Notes: generated from the letters alone by a model not told the origin. A DNA stretch of 64,000 nucleotides from an uncultured Serinicoccus sp. (GCF_947487915.1 NZ_CANKYH010000004.1:124001-188000), one strand, 5' to 3'. Counted from the stretch's first letter, positions 33,750 through 42,924 are shown. A program made the numbers and translations.

Positions 33750-34895
33750 ATGACGGGGACACGCTGCACGATCATCCCGGGCTACCTGCTCACCCGGATC
33801 GCCCAGGCCGAGCCCGAGCTCGCGCCGGCCATGGAGTTCACCCTGCGCGACAGCGCGGACACCCGCGGGCGACGGGAGATCGAGGCCACCCGGTGGCCGG
33901 GTGGGCACGCGCCGCTGCAGGGCGGCATCCTGCCCGCGACCCTGCCCGGGCAGGCCCCGCCCGACACCCGTCGCGAGGGCCGGGGCAGCGCCACGGCGGT
34001 GCCGGAGGCTGCGACCCCCCGGCGACGCGTCCACGACGCCGACGGCGGGACTGCGCTGCCCGGGCGGCTGGTCCGTGCCGAGGGCGACCCGGAGACCGGC
34101 GACCCCGCGGTCGGCGAGGCCTACGACGGGCTCGGGTCCACCTGGGAGCTCCTGGCCCGGGCCTACGGCCGTGACTCCCTGGACGACCGGGGGCTGCTCC
34201 TGCCGGCCACCGTCCACTACGGGCAGAGCTACGCCAACGCCTTCTGGGACGGCCGACAGATGGTCTTCGGCGACGGGGACGGCCTCTACTTCACCGGGTT
34301 CACCCGGAGCCTGGACGTCATCGCGCACGAGCTGTCCCACGGGCTGGTGCAGTACACCGCCGGCCTGACCTACGTCGGGCAGTCCGGTGCTCTCAACGAG
34401 TCCGTCTGCGACGTCTTCGGTGCGCTGGTCAGCCAGCGGGTGCGCGGCCAGGACGCGCAGGAGGCGGACTGGCTCATCGGGGCCGACCTGCTCACCGACC
34501 GGGTCCAGGGGCGGGCGCTGCGCTCGATGGGCGAGCCGGGGACGGCCTACGACGACCCGGTGCTGGGGCGGGACCCGCAGCCGTCCCACCTCGACGACTT
34601 CGTCGACCTGCCGCACGACGCCGACAACGACAACGGCGGGGTGCACATCAACTCGGGCATCCCCAACAAGGCCTTCCACCTCTTCGCGACCGGGCTCGGC
34701 GGACGGTCCTGGGAGCGGGCCGGACAGGTCTGGTACGACACGCTCGCCACCCGCGGGCGCATCCCCCGGGACGTCGGCTTTGCCGGGTTCGCGGCGGCGA
34801 CCCTGGAGTCGGCCCGGGAGCGGTATGCCGACCAGCCCGAGGTCGCCGACACGCTCCGGGAGGCGTGGGCCGGGGTCGGTCTCGAGGTGGGCTGA
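33750..34895 (+). CDS. M4 (thermolysin/protealysin-like) metalloprotease
   Basis: A 381-residue zinc protease with HELSH (H193, E194, H197), third ligand E217 in GALNESVCDVFG, and the catalytic-histidine block NDNGGVHINSGIPNKAFH. There is no signal peptide. The N-terminus IIPGYLLTRIAQ resembles the short propeptide (PPL motif) of protealysin-like enzymes, which are thought to act inside the cell or to leave by an unusual route. No emfourin-type inhibitor gene, a frequent partner, is seen nearby. The stop overlaps the mug start (TGATG), an unusual pairing. Confidence 0.9.
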   Translation: MTGTRCTIIPGYLLTRIAQAEPELAPAMEFTLRDSADTRGRREIEATRWPGGHAPLQGGILPATLPGQAPPDTRREGRGSATAVPEAATPRRRVHDADGGTALPGRLVRAEGDPETGDPAVGEAYDGLGSTWELLARAYGRDSLDDRGLLLPATVHYGQSYANAFWDGRQMVFGDGDGLYFTGFTRSLDVIAHELSHGLVQYTAGLTYVGQSGALNESVCDVFGALVSQRVRGQDAQEADWLIGADLLTDRVQGRALRSMGEPGTAYDDPVLGRDPQPSHLDDFVDLPHDADNDNGGVHINSGIPNKAFHLFATGLGGRSWERAGQVWYDTLATRGRIPRDVGFAGFAAATLESARERYADQPEVADTLREAWAGVGLEVG

Positions 34896-35476
34896 TGGCC
34901 GCGCGCTTCACCCGCGCCGAGCTCGAGTCCTTCCGGGACGCGCAGGTGCCGGACCTGCTGCCCGAGGCCGGGGGACCGTCGCTGCGGCTGCTCTTCGTCG
35001 GCATCAACCCCGGCCTGTGGACGGCAGCGACGCAGACGCACTTCGCCCACCCGGGCAAACGGTTCTATCCGGCCCTGGCGCGGGCGGGGGTCATCGAGCG
35101 TGCCGTCGACCCGGCGGCGGGCATGAGCGAGCTGGACCGTGTCCACCTGCTGCAGCGGGGGATCGGCATCACCAACCTCGCGCGGCGCGCCACCGCCCGG
35201 GCCGACGAGCTCACCGCCGAGGAGCTGCGCGAGGGCGGACGGCGACTCGTGCGGACGGTGCGCGAGACGCGGCCGGCGGTGGTCGCGGTGGCCGGGATCA
35301 CGGCCTACCGCAGCGCGTTCGGCGTGCGCGGCGCGGTGGTGGGGCCTCAGCCCGAGGACCTCGCGGGTGCCCAGCTCTGGGTGGTGCCCAACCCCAGCGG
35401 GCTCAACGCGCACGAGACCGTCGACTCCCTGGCCCGTGCCTACGCCGAGCCAGCCCGGGCGGCCGGGGTGCTGTGA
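34895..35476 (+). CDS. mug: Mismatch-specific DNA glycosylase (Mug/TDG family)
   Basis: Removes uracil or thymine (and damaged cytosine derivatives) from mismatches with guanine. The 193-residue protein has the active-site loop FVGINPGLW (N38), the long AHPGKRFYPAL segment, GIGITNLARRATARADEL and the second motif VVPNPSGLNAHE. Start ATG 34895 overlaps the protease stop by one base, so expression of the two is linked. It converges on a GNAT gene with 9 bp between. Confidence 0.92.
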   Translation: MAARFTRAELESFRDAQVPDLLPEAGGPSLRLLFVGINPGLWTAATQTHFAHPGKRFYPALARAGVIERAVDPAAGMSELDRVHLLQRGIGITNLARRATARADELTAEELREGGRRLVRTVRETRPAVVAVAGITAYRSAFGVRGAVVGPQPEDLAGAQLWVVPNPSGLNAHETVDSLARAYAEPARAAGVL

Positions 35477-35485
35477 GGCTCCCGC

Positions 35486-36190
35486 TCAGCGCCCGAGGTC
35501 GGCCGCGTGCTCGCGCCGCGGCTTCCACAGCTGTTCGCTGGCCACCGGGACGAAGCCGCGCCGCAGGAAGAACCGCAGCGAGCGAGCGTTGCCGGGGGTC
35601 ACCGACGCGAGCACGACCTCCCCCGGGGGCAGCCGGCCGAGGACCCCCTCCAGCAGCGCGGCGGCATACCCGTCCTCGGCCTGGATGCCGACCTCGGGGA
35701 GTCCGCCGATGCCGCGCGAGAGGGTGGCCAGCGAGGTGACCTGCGGGTCGGACAGCCCGTAGACGTCGACCTCGGTGCGCCACTCCCCGGCGTGGGCGGC
35801 ACGGTCGGTCTTGGCGAGGTCGGCGCGGGGCACGAGGGGACCGCCGGCGCCTGTCCCGTGGCCGACCAGCAGCGCGTCGAGCACCCCGATGGGGCCACCG
35901 CCGGCCAGGGCCAGGGTGGTGCGCGGCTCGTGGGCACCGCCGAAGCCGTGGACCCCGAGACCGGCCAGCTGCCCGTCGCTGACGTCGTCCGCGACGACCA
36001 TCACGGCGTGACCGGTGAAGGCGACGGCCCCCTCGAGACCGTCCTTCCACGGAGCCGCCCGGGAGAAGCCCCCGTCCGAGTCCGGGAACCGGCCGGCCGC
36101 GGCGTCCCGCAGCATCGAGCCCAGGTCGACCCGCGGCACCCGCAGCGGCTGCCGCGCGGGTCCGGCGGTGGGGGAGAGGTCGGTGGACAC
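35486..36190 (-). CDS. GNAT-family N-acetyltransferase
   Basis: A 234-residue protein. The C-terminal half carries acetyl-CoA-fold features: EVGIQAEDGYAAALLEGVLG, LASVTPGNARSLRFFLRRGF and a terminal FVPVASEQLW strand, as in GNAT enzymes where NARSLRFYEKLGF is typical. The N-terminal half (residues 1-120) has an AMVVADDV-type strand and no clear family. The substrate is unknown. It is divergent from the amidohydrolase gene. Confidence 0.7.
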   Translation of the reverse strand: MSTDLSPTAGPARQPLRVPRVDLGSMLRDAAAGRFPDSDGGFSRAAPWKDGLEGAVAFTGHAVMVVADDVSDGQLAGLGVHGFGGAHEPRTTLALAGGGPIGVLDALLVGHGTGAGGPLVPRADLAKTDRAAHAGEWRTEVDVYGLSDPQVTSLATLSRGIGGLPEVGIQAEDGYAAALLEGVLGRLPPGEVVLASVTPGNARSLRFFLRRGFVPVASEQLWKPRREHAADLGR

Positions 36191-36261
36191 GAGGGTCGAG
36201 TCTACGGACGGGGGCGGCGGCTACGGTGGTCGCGGCATACCTGCGACGAAGGAGACGCCAC

Positions 36262-37344
36262 GTGAGCGCACCGGTGCTGCACATCGAGGGACAGGTCCTC
36301 GTGGGACCCGAGGAGGTGCTGGGGGAGGTCTGGGTGGTCGACGGGCGCGTGAGCCTCGACGCGCCGGCCGGTCGGGAGGTCGAGACGATCCGCGGGTATG
36401 CCCTGCCGGGCCTGGTCGACGCCCACTGCCACGTGGGGCTCGAGGCGCAGGGCGCCGTCGACGACGCGCGCGCCGAGGAGCACGCCCTGGCCGAGCGGCA
36501 CGCCGGTGCGCTGCTCCTGCGGGACGCAGGAAGTCCGGCGGACACCCGGTGGGTGCAGGAGCGTGAGGACCTGCCCCGGCTGATCCGGGCGGGCCGCCAC
36601 ATCGCGCGGACCCGGAGGTACATCCGCAACTTCGCCTGGGAGATCGAGCCCCGGGACCTCGTGGACTACGTCCGGCAGGAGGCCCGGGCAGGTGACGGCT
36701 GGGTCAAGCTCGTCGGCGACTGGATCGACCGGGAGACCGGCGACCTCGGCACCTGCTGGCCCGTCGACGTGCTGACCGAGGCCATCACAGCCGCGCACGA
36801 GGAGGGTGCCAGGGTGACCGCCCACTGCTTCGGTGAGCAGTCCCTCGTCGACTTCGCGGCCGCCGGCACCGACTGCATCGAGCACGCCACGGGCCTCGTC
36901 GACGAGACCATCGACACCTTCGCCCGGCAGGGGATCGCGATCGTCCCGACCCTGGTCAACATCGACAACTTCCCGGGCTTCGCCGAGGCGGGGCGCGGCA
37001 AGTTCCCGACCTACGCCGACCACATGATGGAGCTCTACGCGCGCCGCCACGAGACGGTCGCCCAGGCCCACGAGGCAGGCATACCGGTGTATGTCGGCAC
37101 CGACGCCGGCGGTCAGCTGCCGCACGGTCTCGTGGCCCAGGAGGTCGAGGCGCTGACCCGGGCCGGCCTGAGCGCGGTCGAGGCCCTCGGCGCCGCGACC
37201 TGGGCGGCCCGCGACTGGCTGGGCCGCCCGGGCATCGCCGAGGGGGAGTCGGCCGACCTCGTCGTCTACGCCGAGGACCCGCGTGCCGACGTGCGCGTCC
37301 TGGCCGACCCGGCTCACGTCATCCTGCGCGGGCGGGCCTACTGA
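36262..37344 (+). CDS. Amidohydrolase-superfamily metal-dependent hydrolase
   Basis: A 360-residue TIM-barrel hydrolase with a small N-terminal beta domain. Metal-binding motifs are visible: LPGLVDAHCHVGL, a WVKLVGDW strand that may carry the bridging lysine, VTAHCFGE, DCIEHATGLVD and VYVGTDAGG. The pattern fits the imidazolonepropionase-/prolidase-like cyclic amidohydrolases, but the substrate is not assignable. The GTG start at 36262 has a strong AAGGAGA ribosome-binding site, so unlike many neighbours it is translated from a leadered message. Confidence 0.85.
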   Translation: MSAPVLHIEGQVLVGPEEVLGEVWVVDGRVSLDAPAGREVETIRGYALPGLVDAHCHVGLEAQGAVDDARAEEHALAERHAGALLLRDAGSPADTRWVQEREDLPRLIRAGRHIARTRRYIRNFAWEIEPRDLVDYVRQEARAGDGWVKLVGDWIDRETGDLGTCWPVDVLTEAITAAHEEGARVTAHCFGEQSLVDFAAAGTDCIEHATGLVDETIDTFARQGIAIVPTLVNIDNFPGFAEAGRGKFPTYADHMMELYARRHETVAQAHEAGIPVYVGTDAGGQLPHGLVAQEVEALTRAGLSAVEALGAATWAARDWLGRPGIAEGESADLVVYAEDPRADVRVLADPAHVILRGRAY

Positions 37345-37346
37345 CC

Positions 37347-37435
37347 ACCATTCGCGGCGCTCGGTGTGGACGAGAGCAACCATGCGCGGCGCCCGGTGGG
37401 GGCGAGGGCAACCATGCGCGGCGCCCGGTGGGTCA
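37347..37435. repeat. 32-bp tandem repeat, nearly three units
   Basis: Units start at 37347, 37379 and 37411. The second and third share ACCATGCGCGGCGCCCGGTG exactly, and the first is more diverged. They fill the space between the amidohydrolase and malate synthase stops, the last unit running into the aceB stop codon at 37433. Confidence 0.85.
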
Positions 37436-38998
37436 GGCGACGTCGCTCTCCGGGACGGCCTCGTCCACCGACAGCAGGACCTCGTAGGCCCGCTGGCAGA
37501 GGAAGGCCGGCGGCTCGGCCGCGACGACGGCGTCGCGCAGCAGCGTCACCGCGTGCCCGAGCAGGTCCTCGTGCGCGCCCCGGCGTCGCAGGAGCGCCAC
37601 CTCGTCCTCGAGCATCCGGTCGAGGAGCAGCTCGGACATGGTGGGACCCTCCGCGAGCCGCTGACCATGGCTGAGCCACTGCCACAGCTGCATCCGGTTG
37701 AGCTCCACCGTGCCGAAGTCCTCGATGTGCCCGGCGATGACCGCCGTGCCCTCCCCGGCGAGCCATCCGGTGAGGTAGCTGAGCGAGGAGCGCAGGGCGG
37801 TGCGCACCCCGGTGAGCGTCGAGGCCCCCGGGATGGAGCTCACGTCGCGCAGGGCGACCGGGTCGAGGGTCGCGGCCCGGGCCGGGTCGGCCTCCTCCCA
37901 CGCACCCTCCTCGCGCAGGCGGTCGCGCTCCTCGAAGGGCGCCCGGGCCACCGGGACCATGCCGGGGTGCACGACCCAGGCGCCGTCGAAGCCCTGCTTG
38001 GCCTCCCGTGCCTTGTCCCGGTGCACCCGGGCGTGGGTCATCGCGACCGACTCGTCGAACGGGCCGCTCGGGGCCAGGGCGATCGGCCCGCCGATCGCCT
38101 GCACGCCCCGGCGGTGGCACACACCGACGATGAGCGAGGTGTAGCTGCGCAGGAACCGGGTGTTCATGGTGAACGCGTCGCGGTCGGGCAGGAGGTGGTC
38201 CGGGCGGGTCCCGTAGGTCCTCAGGTAGGAGAAGATGTAGTCCCACCGACCCGCGGCCAGCCCGGTGAGCCGCCGGCGCAGCGCGTGGACGATCTCCTCC
38301 AGCTCGTAGGTGGCCTGCACGGTCTCCACCAGGACGCTGACCCTGGTGCAGCCGTGCGGCAGCCCGAGCAGGGACTCGGCCCGCCCGAGCAGGTCGTCCC
38401 ACCAGGCGGCCTCCGCCGCGGTCTCGAGCTTGGGCAGGTACAGGTACGGCGCGGTGCCGCCGGAGAGCAGCGTGCGGGCGCACCGGGCCAGGAAGGTGAA
38501 CGTGTCGACCGTCGAGGCGCTCGCGGCCGCACCGTCCACCTGCAGGTGCGCCTCCGGCAGGTGCAGGCCCCGCGGCCGCACCATGAGGGTGGGGACCCCG
38601 GGCTCGGCGTCCCCCGTGCGGGTGGCCGCGACGTCCTCGATGGCCCGGTGGGCCGCCACGAGCCGGGCCGACGTCGGCACCAGCATGTCCTCGAGGTCGG
38701 CCACCCACACGTCGGCGCGGGAGGCCATCGCGGCGGTCGCGTGCTCGGCCGAGGCGGGGGTCGCCAGCTCGACGAGCCGGTGGGTCAGGTCCTGCGGCGG
38801 CGGGGCGACCCGCCAGGAGTCGTCCTCGCGCAGGTCGGCGGTCTCGGGCGACGGGCCGAGCTCGGCACCGGCCCGCACCGCGCGCGACCTCTCCTTGCGG
38901 GCCCGCAGCAGGGCGGCGCGGGGGGCTGCGGTCTCCGCGACGAGCTGGCGCAGCAGCTCGGCCGTGGTCTCCTCCAGCAGGGTCCCGGGGTAGTCCAT
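37433..38998 (-). CDS. aceB: Malate synthase A
   Basis: Condenses glyoxylate with acetyl-CoA to malate, the second step of the glyoxylate shunt. The 521-residue protein matches the A-type enzyme: DVWVADLEDMLVP, VRPRGLHLPEAHL, LYLPKLETAAEAAWWDDL, VSVLVETVQATYELEEI, GRWDYIFSYLRTY, GVQAIGGPIAL, KQGFDGAWVVHP and LNRMQLWQWL. It lies downstream of aceA on the same strand, separated by a strong hairpin. In related actinobacteria both genes are controlled by RamA/RamB. Confidence 0.96.
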   Translation of the reverse strand: MDYPGTLLEETTAELLRQLVAETAAPRAALLRARKERSRAVRAGAELGPSPETADLREDDSWRVAPPPQDLTHRLVELATPASAEHATAAMASRADVWVADLEDMLVPTSARLVAAHRAIEDVAATRTGDAEPGVPTLMVRPRGLHLPEAHLQVDGAAASASTVDTFTFLARCARTLLSGGTAPYLYLPKLETAAEAAWWDDLLGRAESLLGLPHGCTRVSVLVETVQATYELEEIVHALRRRLTGLAAGRWDYIFSYLRTYGTRPDHLLPDRDAFTMNTRFLRSYTSLIVGVCHRRGVQAIGGPIALAPSGPFDESVAMTHARVHRDKAREAKQGFDGAWVVHPGMVPVARAPFEERDRLREEGAWEEADPARAATLDPVALRDVSSIPGASTLTGVRTALRSSLSYLTGWLAGEGTAVIAGHIEDFGTVELNRMQLWQWLSHGQRLAEGPTMSELLLDRMLEDEVALLRRRGAHEDLLGHAVTLLRDAVVAAEPPAFLCQRAYEVLLSVDEAVPESDVA

Positions 38999-39026
38999 CT
39001 CGTCCTCGTCTCGTCGGGAGGGGCGC

Positions 39027-39060
39027 CTGACCCGGCCCCTGGGGCCGGGGGCCGGGTCAG
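39027..39060 (-). terminator. Hairpin between aceA and aceB
   Basis: CTGACCCGGCCCC (39027-39039) pairs perfectly with GGGGCCGGGTCAG (39048-39060), a 13-bp stem starting 13 bp after the aceA stop. It should end or attenuate aceA transcripts before aceB. Confidence 0.85.
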
Positions 39061-39072
39061 CGTCCGCGTCGA

Positions 39073-40377
39073 TCAGTGGAACTGCTCGGACTCGGTGGAG
39101 CCCGACAGGGCCGTCGTCGACGACTCGGGGTTGACCGCGGTGCTCACCGCGTCAAAGTACCCGGTGCCGACCTCGGCCTGGTGCCGCACCGCGGTGTAGC
39201 CGGACGCCGCGGACGCGAACTCCGCCTCCTGCAGCTCCACGTAGGCGCTCATGCCGCTGCGGGCATACCCCTGGGCCAGGGTGAACATCGAGTGGTTGAG
39301 GGCGTGGAAGCCGGCCAGGGTGATGAACTGGAAGGCATAGCCCAGGTCGCCGAGCTCGTCCTGGAAGGACGCGATCTCGCTGTCCGACAGGGCGGCCCTC
39401 CAGTTGAACGACGGGCTGCAGTTGTAGGCCAGCTTCTGCTCCGGGAAGTCCCGGTGCAGCTCCTGGGCGAACTCGCGGGCGAGCCCCAGGTCGGGGGTGC
39501 CGGTCTCGACCCAGATGAGGTCGGCGTAGGGGGCGTAGGCCTTGGCGCGCGCCAGGACCGGCTCGATCCCGTTGCGGACCCGGAAGAAGCCCTCGGGCGT
39601 GCGCTCGCCGGTGGTGAACTCCTGGTCGATCTCGTCGACGTCGCTGGTCAGCAGGTCCGCGGCGAGCGCGTCGGTGCGGGCGATGACGACCGAGGGGACG
39701 CCGAGCACGTCCGCCGCGAGACGGGCCGAGCTCAGGGTGCGGACGTGCTGGCCCGTCGGGACGAGCACCTTGCCGCCCAGGTGGCCGCACTTCTTCTCCG
39801 AGGCCAGCTGGTCCTCCCAGTGCACGCCCGCGGCACCGGCCGCGATCATCGACTTCATCAGCTCGAAGACGTTGAGCGGGCCGCCGAAGCCCGCCTCGGC
39901 GTCGGCCACGATCGGCACGAGGTAGTCGGTGCTGGTGTCGCCGTCCATCCAGGCGATCTGGTCCGCGCGCTGCAGGGCGTTGTTGATGCGGCGCACGACC
40001 GCCGGCACCGAGTTGGCCGGGTAGAGGCTCTGGTCCGGGTAGGTCTGGCCGGCGAGGTTGGCGTCGGCGGCGACCTGCCAGCCGGAGAGGTAGATCGCCT
40101 CCAGCCCGCCCTTGACCATCTGGACGGCCTGGTTGCCGGTGAGGGCGCCGAGGGCGCGGGTGAAGGGCTTGGTCTCCAGCGCCTCCCAGAGCCGCTCGGC
40201 CCCCCGGCGGGCCAGGGTGTGCTCCTCCACGACGGAGCCACGCAGCCGCACGACGTCCTGGGCGGAGTAGCGACGCTCGACGCCGGCCCAGCGGGGGTTG
40301 CTCCGCCAGTCCTGCTCGATCTCCAGCGCCTGGGCGGCGGCGGGGGTGGTGTCGGTGGGCTGGGTGGTGATGGTCAT
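39073..40377 (-). CDS. aceA: Isocitrate lyase
   Basis: Splits isocitrate to glyoxylate and succinate, the entry to the glyoxylate shunt used on acetate and fatty acids. The 434-residue protein has the active-site KKCGHLGGK (near residue 193), [53 protein letters not shown] and [16 protein letters not shown]. The ATG at 40377 is preceded by GGAGAGG; an ATG 45 bp upstream is a less likely start. It is divergent from ramB, with a candidate operator between them. Confidence 0.97.
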   Translation of the reverse strand: MTITTQPTDTTPAAAQALEIEQDWRSNPRWAGVERRYSAQDVVRLRGSVVEEHTLARRGAERLWEALETKPFTRALGALTGNQAVQMVKGGLEAIYLSGWQVAADANLAGQTYPDQSLYPANSVPAVVRRINNALQRADQIAWMDGDTSTDYLVPIVADAEAGFGGPLNVFELMKSMIAAGAAGVHWEDQLASEKKCGHLGGKVLVPTGQHVRTLSSARLAADVLGVPSVVIARTDALAADLLTSDVDEIDQEFTTGERTPEGFFRVRNGIEPVLARAKAYAPYADLIWVETGTPDLGLAREFAQELHRDFPEQKLAYNCSPSFNWRAALSDSEIASFQDELGDLGYAFQFITLAGFHALNHSMFTLAQGYARSGMSAYVELQEAEFASAASGYTAVRHQAEVGTGYFDAVSTAVNPESSTTALSGSTESEQFH

Positions 40378-40471
40378 CGTCGACCCCTCTCCTCGGTATG
40401 GCGACTGCGGGTGTGACTCCACTGTCCCGGCGGTCGGCGGGCTCGGGCGGGATCGGCGCTGTCAAGAACGA

Positions 40472-40489
40472 CGAAAGTTTCGCTATCGT
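40472..40489 (+). promoter_or_regulatory. Candidate RamB operator and ramB -10 box
   Basis: CGAAAGTTTCG at 40472-40482 is a complete odd-length palindrome in a region poor in other A/T runs. TATCGT at 40484-40489 follows and lies 6 bp before the ramB ATG. On the opposite strand TTGACA (40465-40460) could be the aceA -35. The palindrome resembles the AAAGTTTGC-type RamB sites I recall from Corynebacterium glutamicum. Autoregulation and control of aceA are inferred. Confidence 0.6.
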
Positions 40490-40495
40490 GGTGGT

Positions 40496-42037
40496 ATGCC
40501 GTCCTCCACCGGTCGCGTCCTGCCGTTCCGCCCCTCCGAGCGCCTGGACGGCGCCGAGCGAGGCACCGGGCAGGCCGCCGACCCGGTCTCCGTCGGGCGC
40601 CGGGTGCGGCACGCCCGCCGGGCCGCCGGGCTGACCCTGGCGGCGGTGGCCGAGCGCACCGGGCTGTCCCCGTCGGCGCTCTCCCTCATCGAGAACGGCC
40701 GCCGCGAGGCCCGTCCGTCCACGCTGGAGCAGGTGGCCGCCGCCCTCGGGGCCGACCTGACCAGCCTGCTCTCGGGCGCACCGCCCAGCCGGCGCGCCGG
40801 ACTTGAGGTCCGGTGGGAGCGGGCGCAGCGGGCCGAGGGCTTCCAGACCCTGGGCATCCCGGCCGTGCGGGTGGGCCCGGGCCTGCCGGACGACGCGCTG
40901 GAGGCGCTGGTGGGGCTGTACGAGAGCGTCGTGGGACTGCAGCAGCAGCGGGCCGCCACCCCGGAGTTCGCCCGGTTGGCCAACGCCGAGCTGCGGGCCC
41001 GGATGCGCGCGGCCGGCAACTACTTCGCGGACATCGAGGCCGCCGCGGCGAGCCTGGTGACGCAGGCGGGGCATACCGGTGGGCCGGTCTCCCAGGCGGT
41101 CGTCGAGCAGGTCGCCCGACACGTGGGGTTCGAGATCGTCACCGTGCCCGACGTCCCTGCGTCGACCCGGACCGTGACCGACCTCGCGCACCACCGCATC
41201 TACCTGCCCGCCCGCGGCGCGCACGACCCCCGGGCCGCCGCGCTGCAGGCGCTCGGGCACGTCGTCCTCGAGCACGAGCCCCCCCGCGACTACGCCGAGT
41301 TCCTCGCCCAGCGGGTGGAGATCAACTACTTCGCCGCCGCCGCGCTGGTGCCCGAGAGCAGCGCGGTCCCCCTCCTGCGGCGGGCCCGGGCCGACCGGGA
41401 CATCGCCGTGGAGGACCTGCGCGACGCCTACGCGGTGTCCTACGAGACGGCGGCCCACCGCTTCTGCAACCTCGCCACCGAGCACCTCGACCTGCAGGTC
41501 CACTTCATGCGGACCAGCGCCGACGGGGTGATCTACAAGGCCTACGAGAACGACGGCGTGCGCTTCCCCATGGACGCCTCGGGGGCGATCGAGGGGGCGC
41601 GGGTCTGCCGCTCGTGGACCGCACGGGTCGTCTTCGACCGGCCGCTGGGGGAGGTCTACCACCAGTACACCGACACCGGCCGGGGTACCTACTGGTGCAC
41701 CGCCGTCGCGGAGCCCACCCCGGCCGGCGTGTTCTCGGTCAGCGTCGGTGTGCCGTTCGACCAGGTCCGGTGGATGCGCGGACGGGACACGCGGGAGCGC
41801 CGGCTGTCCCGCTGCCCGGACCCGCGCTGCTGCACCCGCCCGCCGGCCGACCTCGCCCGCGCGTGGGAGGGGCGGGTGTGGCCCAGTGCGCGGGCGCACT
41901 CCCACCTCCTCGCGGTCATGCCGCCCGGGGTCTTCCCCGGCGTGGACGACACCGAGGTGCTGCGCTTCGTGGCGCAGCACGCGCCGCCGTCGCCGGAGGT
42001 CGCGGAGCAGGGACCGGCGGGGGATGTGGCACAATGA
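40496..42037 (+). CDS. ramB: RamB-like acetate-metabolism regulator (XRE + ImmA/IrrE-type)
   Basis: A 513-residue regulator. Residues 30-85 form an XRE helix-turn-helix (VRHARRAAGLTLAAVAERTG, then SPSALSLIENGRREARPSTL), followed by a DUF955-like region with ALGHVVLEHE and a DUF2083-like C-terminal domain with CPDPRCC. This architecture and the divergent position to aceA match RamB, which in corynebacteria and mycobacteria represses or tunes glyoxylate-cycle genes. The ATG at 40496 is part of a GGTATGCC word. The end of the gene contains the extended -10 box of rpsP. Confidence 0.9.
   Translation: MPSSTGRVLPFRPSERLDGAERGTGQAADPVSVGRRVRHARRAAGLTLAAVAERTGLSPSALSLIENGRREARPSTLEQVAAALGADLTSLLSGAPPSRRAGLEVRWERAQRAEGFQTLGIPAVRVGPGLPDDALEALVGLYESVVGLQQQRAATPEFARLANAELRARMRAAGNYFADIEAAAASLVTQAGHTGGPVSQAVVEQVARHVGFEIVTVPDVPASTRTVTDLAHHRIYLPARGAHDPRAAALQALGHVVLEHEPPRDYAEFLAQRVEINYFAAAALVPESSAVPLLRRARADRDIAVEDLRDAYAVSYETAAHRFCNLATEHLDLQVHFMRTSADGVIYKAYENDGVRFPMDASGAIEGARVCRSWTARVVFDRPLGEVYHQYTDTGRGTYWCTAVAEPTPAGVFSVSVGVPFDQVRWMRGRDTRERRLSRCPDPRCCTRPPADLARAWEGRVWPSARAHSHLLAVMPPGVFPGVDDTEVLRFVAQHAPPSPEVAEQGPAGDVAQ
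42026..42035 (+). promoter_or_regulatory. Extended -10 promoter of the rpsP operon
   Basis: GTGGCACAAT at 42026-42035 is an extended -10 (TGG then CACAAT) inside the ramB 3' end, about 134 bp before rpsP. The rplS promoter carries the same TGGCACAATG word. No clear -35 is seen. Confidence 0.55.
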
Positions 42038-42169
42038 CAGTGAACCCATCGGTGGTCGGCCCTCTCACCGTGCCCTGATGTGTCCATCGCAGCCGTGGTG
42101 CCGTGCGTGTTCATCCCCACGCGGCGCCGGGTCGCACACCACAGACAACTATGAGGAGACACCGCACAC

Positions 42170-42679
42170 GTGGCTGTCAAGATTCGCCTGAAGCGCATGG
42201 GCAAGATCCGTGCACCGTTCTACCGCGTCGTCGTGATGGACTCGCGCGCCAAGCGCGACGGCCGGGCGATCGAGGAGATCGGCAAGTACAACCCCACCGA
42301 GGAGCCGTCGCTCATCGACATCGACTCCGAGCGTGCGCAGTACTGGCTCGGTGTCGGCGCGCAGCCGACCGAGCAGGTCGCGGCGCTGCTCCGGGTCACC
42401 GGCGACTGGCAGAAGTTCAAGGGTGAGCCCGGCGCCGAGGGCACCCTGAAGGTCCGCGAGCCCAAGGCGGACAAGAAGGCTCTCTACGAGGCGGCCCTGG
42501 CGGCCTCCGACGGTGAGGACACGTCGGGCGCCACGACCCAGCGTCGCAAGAAGCCCACCAAGGCGCAGGCCCCGGCCGGCGCGGAGGAGACGGCTCCCGC
42601 GGCCGACCGCGAGGGTTCGGTGGCCGCCAGCAGCGGTGACGAGGCGGCTGAGAGCGGCGCGCAGACCGACGAGGCCTGA
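42170..42679 (+). CDS. rpsP: 30S ribosomal protein S16
   Basis: Residues 1-85 are canonical S16 ([33 protein letters not shown]). The remaining ~80 residues form an Ala/Glu/Lys-rich low-complexity extension typical of high-G+C actinobacteria. GTG start with GAGGAG about 11 bp upstream. It leads the rpsP-khpA-rimM-trmD ribosome-maturation operon, with khpA following after 2 bp. Confidence 0.97.
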   Translation: MAVKIRLKRMGKIRAPFYRVVVMDSRAKRDGRAIEEIGKYNPTEEPSLIDIDSERAQYWLGVGAQPTEQVAALLRVTGDWQKFKGEPGAEGTLKVREPKADKKALYEAALAASDGEDTSGATTQRRKKPTKAQAPAGAEETAPAADREGSVAASSGDEAAESGAQTDEA

Positions 42680-42681
42680 GC

Positions 42682-42924
42682 ATGCTCGAGGAAGCGCTGG
42701 AGCACCTGGTCAAGGGCATCGTCGACCACGACGGTGACGTGGTGGTCCGCACCAAGAACGCCCGGCACGGCGACATCCTGGAGGTCCGGGTCCACCCGGA
42801 CGACCTGGGTCGCGTCATCGGGCGTCGCGGACGCACCGCGAGTGCCCTGCGCACCGTGGTCGGCGCCCTCGCCGGTGGCGAGAAGGTCCGGGTGGACATC
42901 GTCGACACCGACCGGGCGCGCTGA
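42682..42924 (+). CDS. khpA: RNA-binding KH-domain protein KhpA
   Basis: An 80-residue single-KH-domain protein with the GxxG loop in GRVIGRRGRTASALRTVV. KhpA proteins bind RNA, often together with KhpB/Jag, and influence cell elongation and division in Gram-positive bacteria. It is located between rpsP and rimM, the conserved position, 2 bp after rpsP. Confidence 0.94.
   Translation: MLEEALEHLVKGIVDHDGDVVVRTKNARHGDILEVRVHPDDLGRVIGRRGRTASALRTVVGALAGGEKVRVDIVDTDRAR

Noticed and set aside
33750..36190. Emfourin-type protease inhibitor beside the M4 protease
   Set aside because: The neighbouring genes are a Mug glycosylase and a GNAT protein; no small emfourin-like frame was found.
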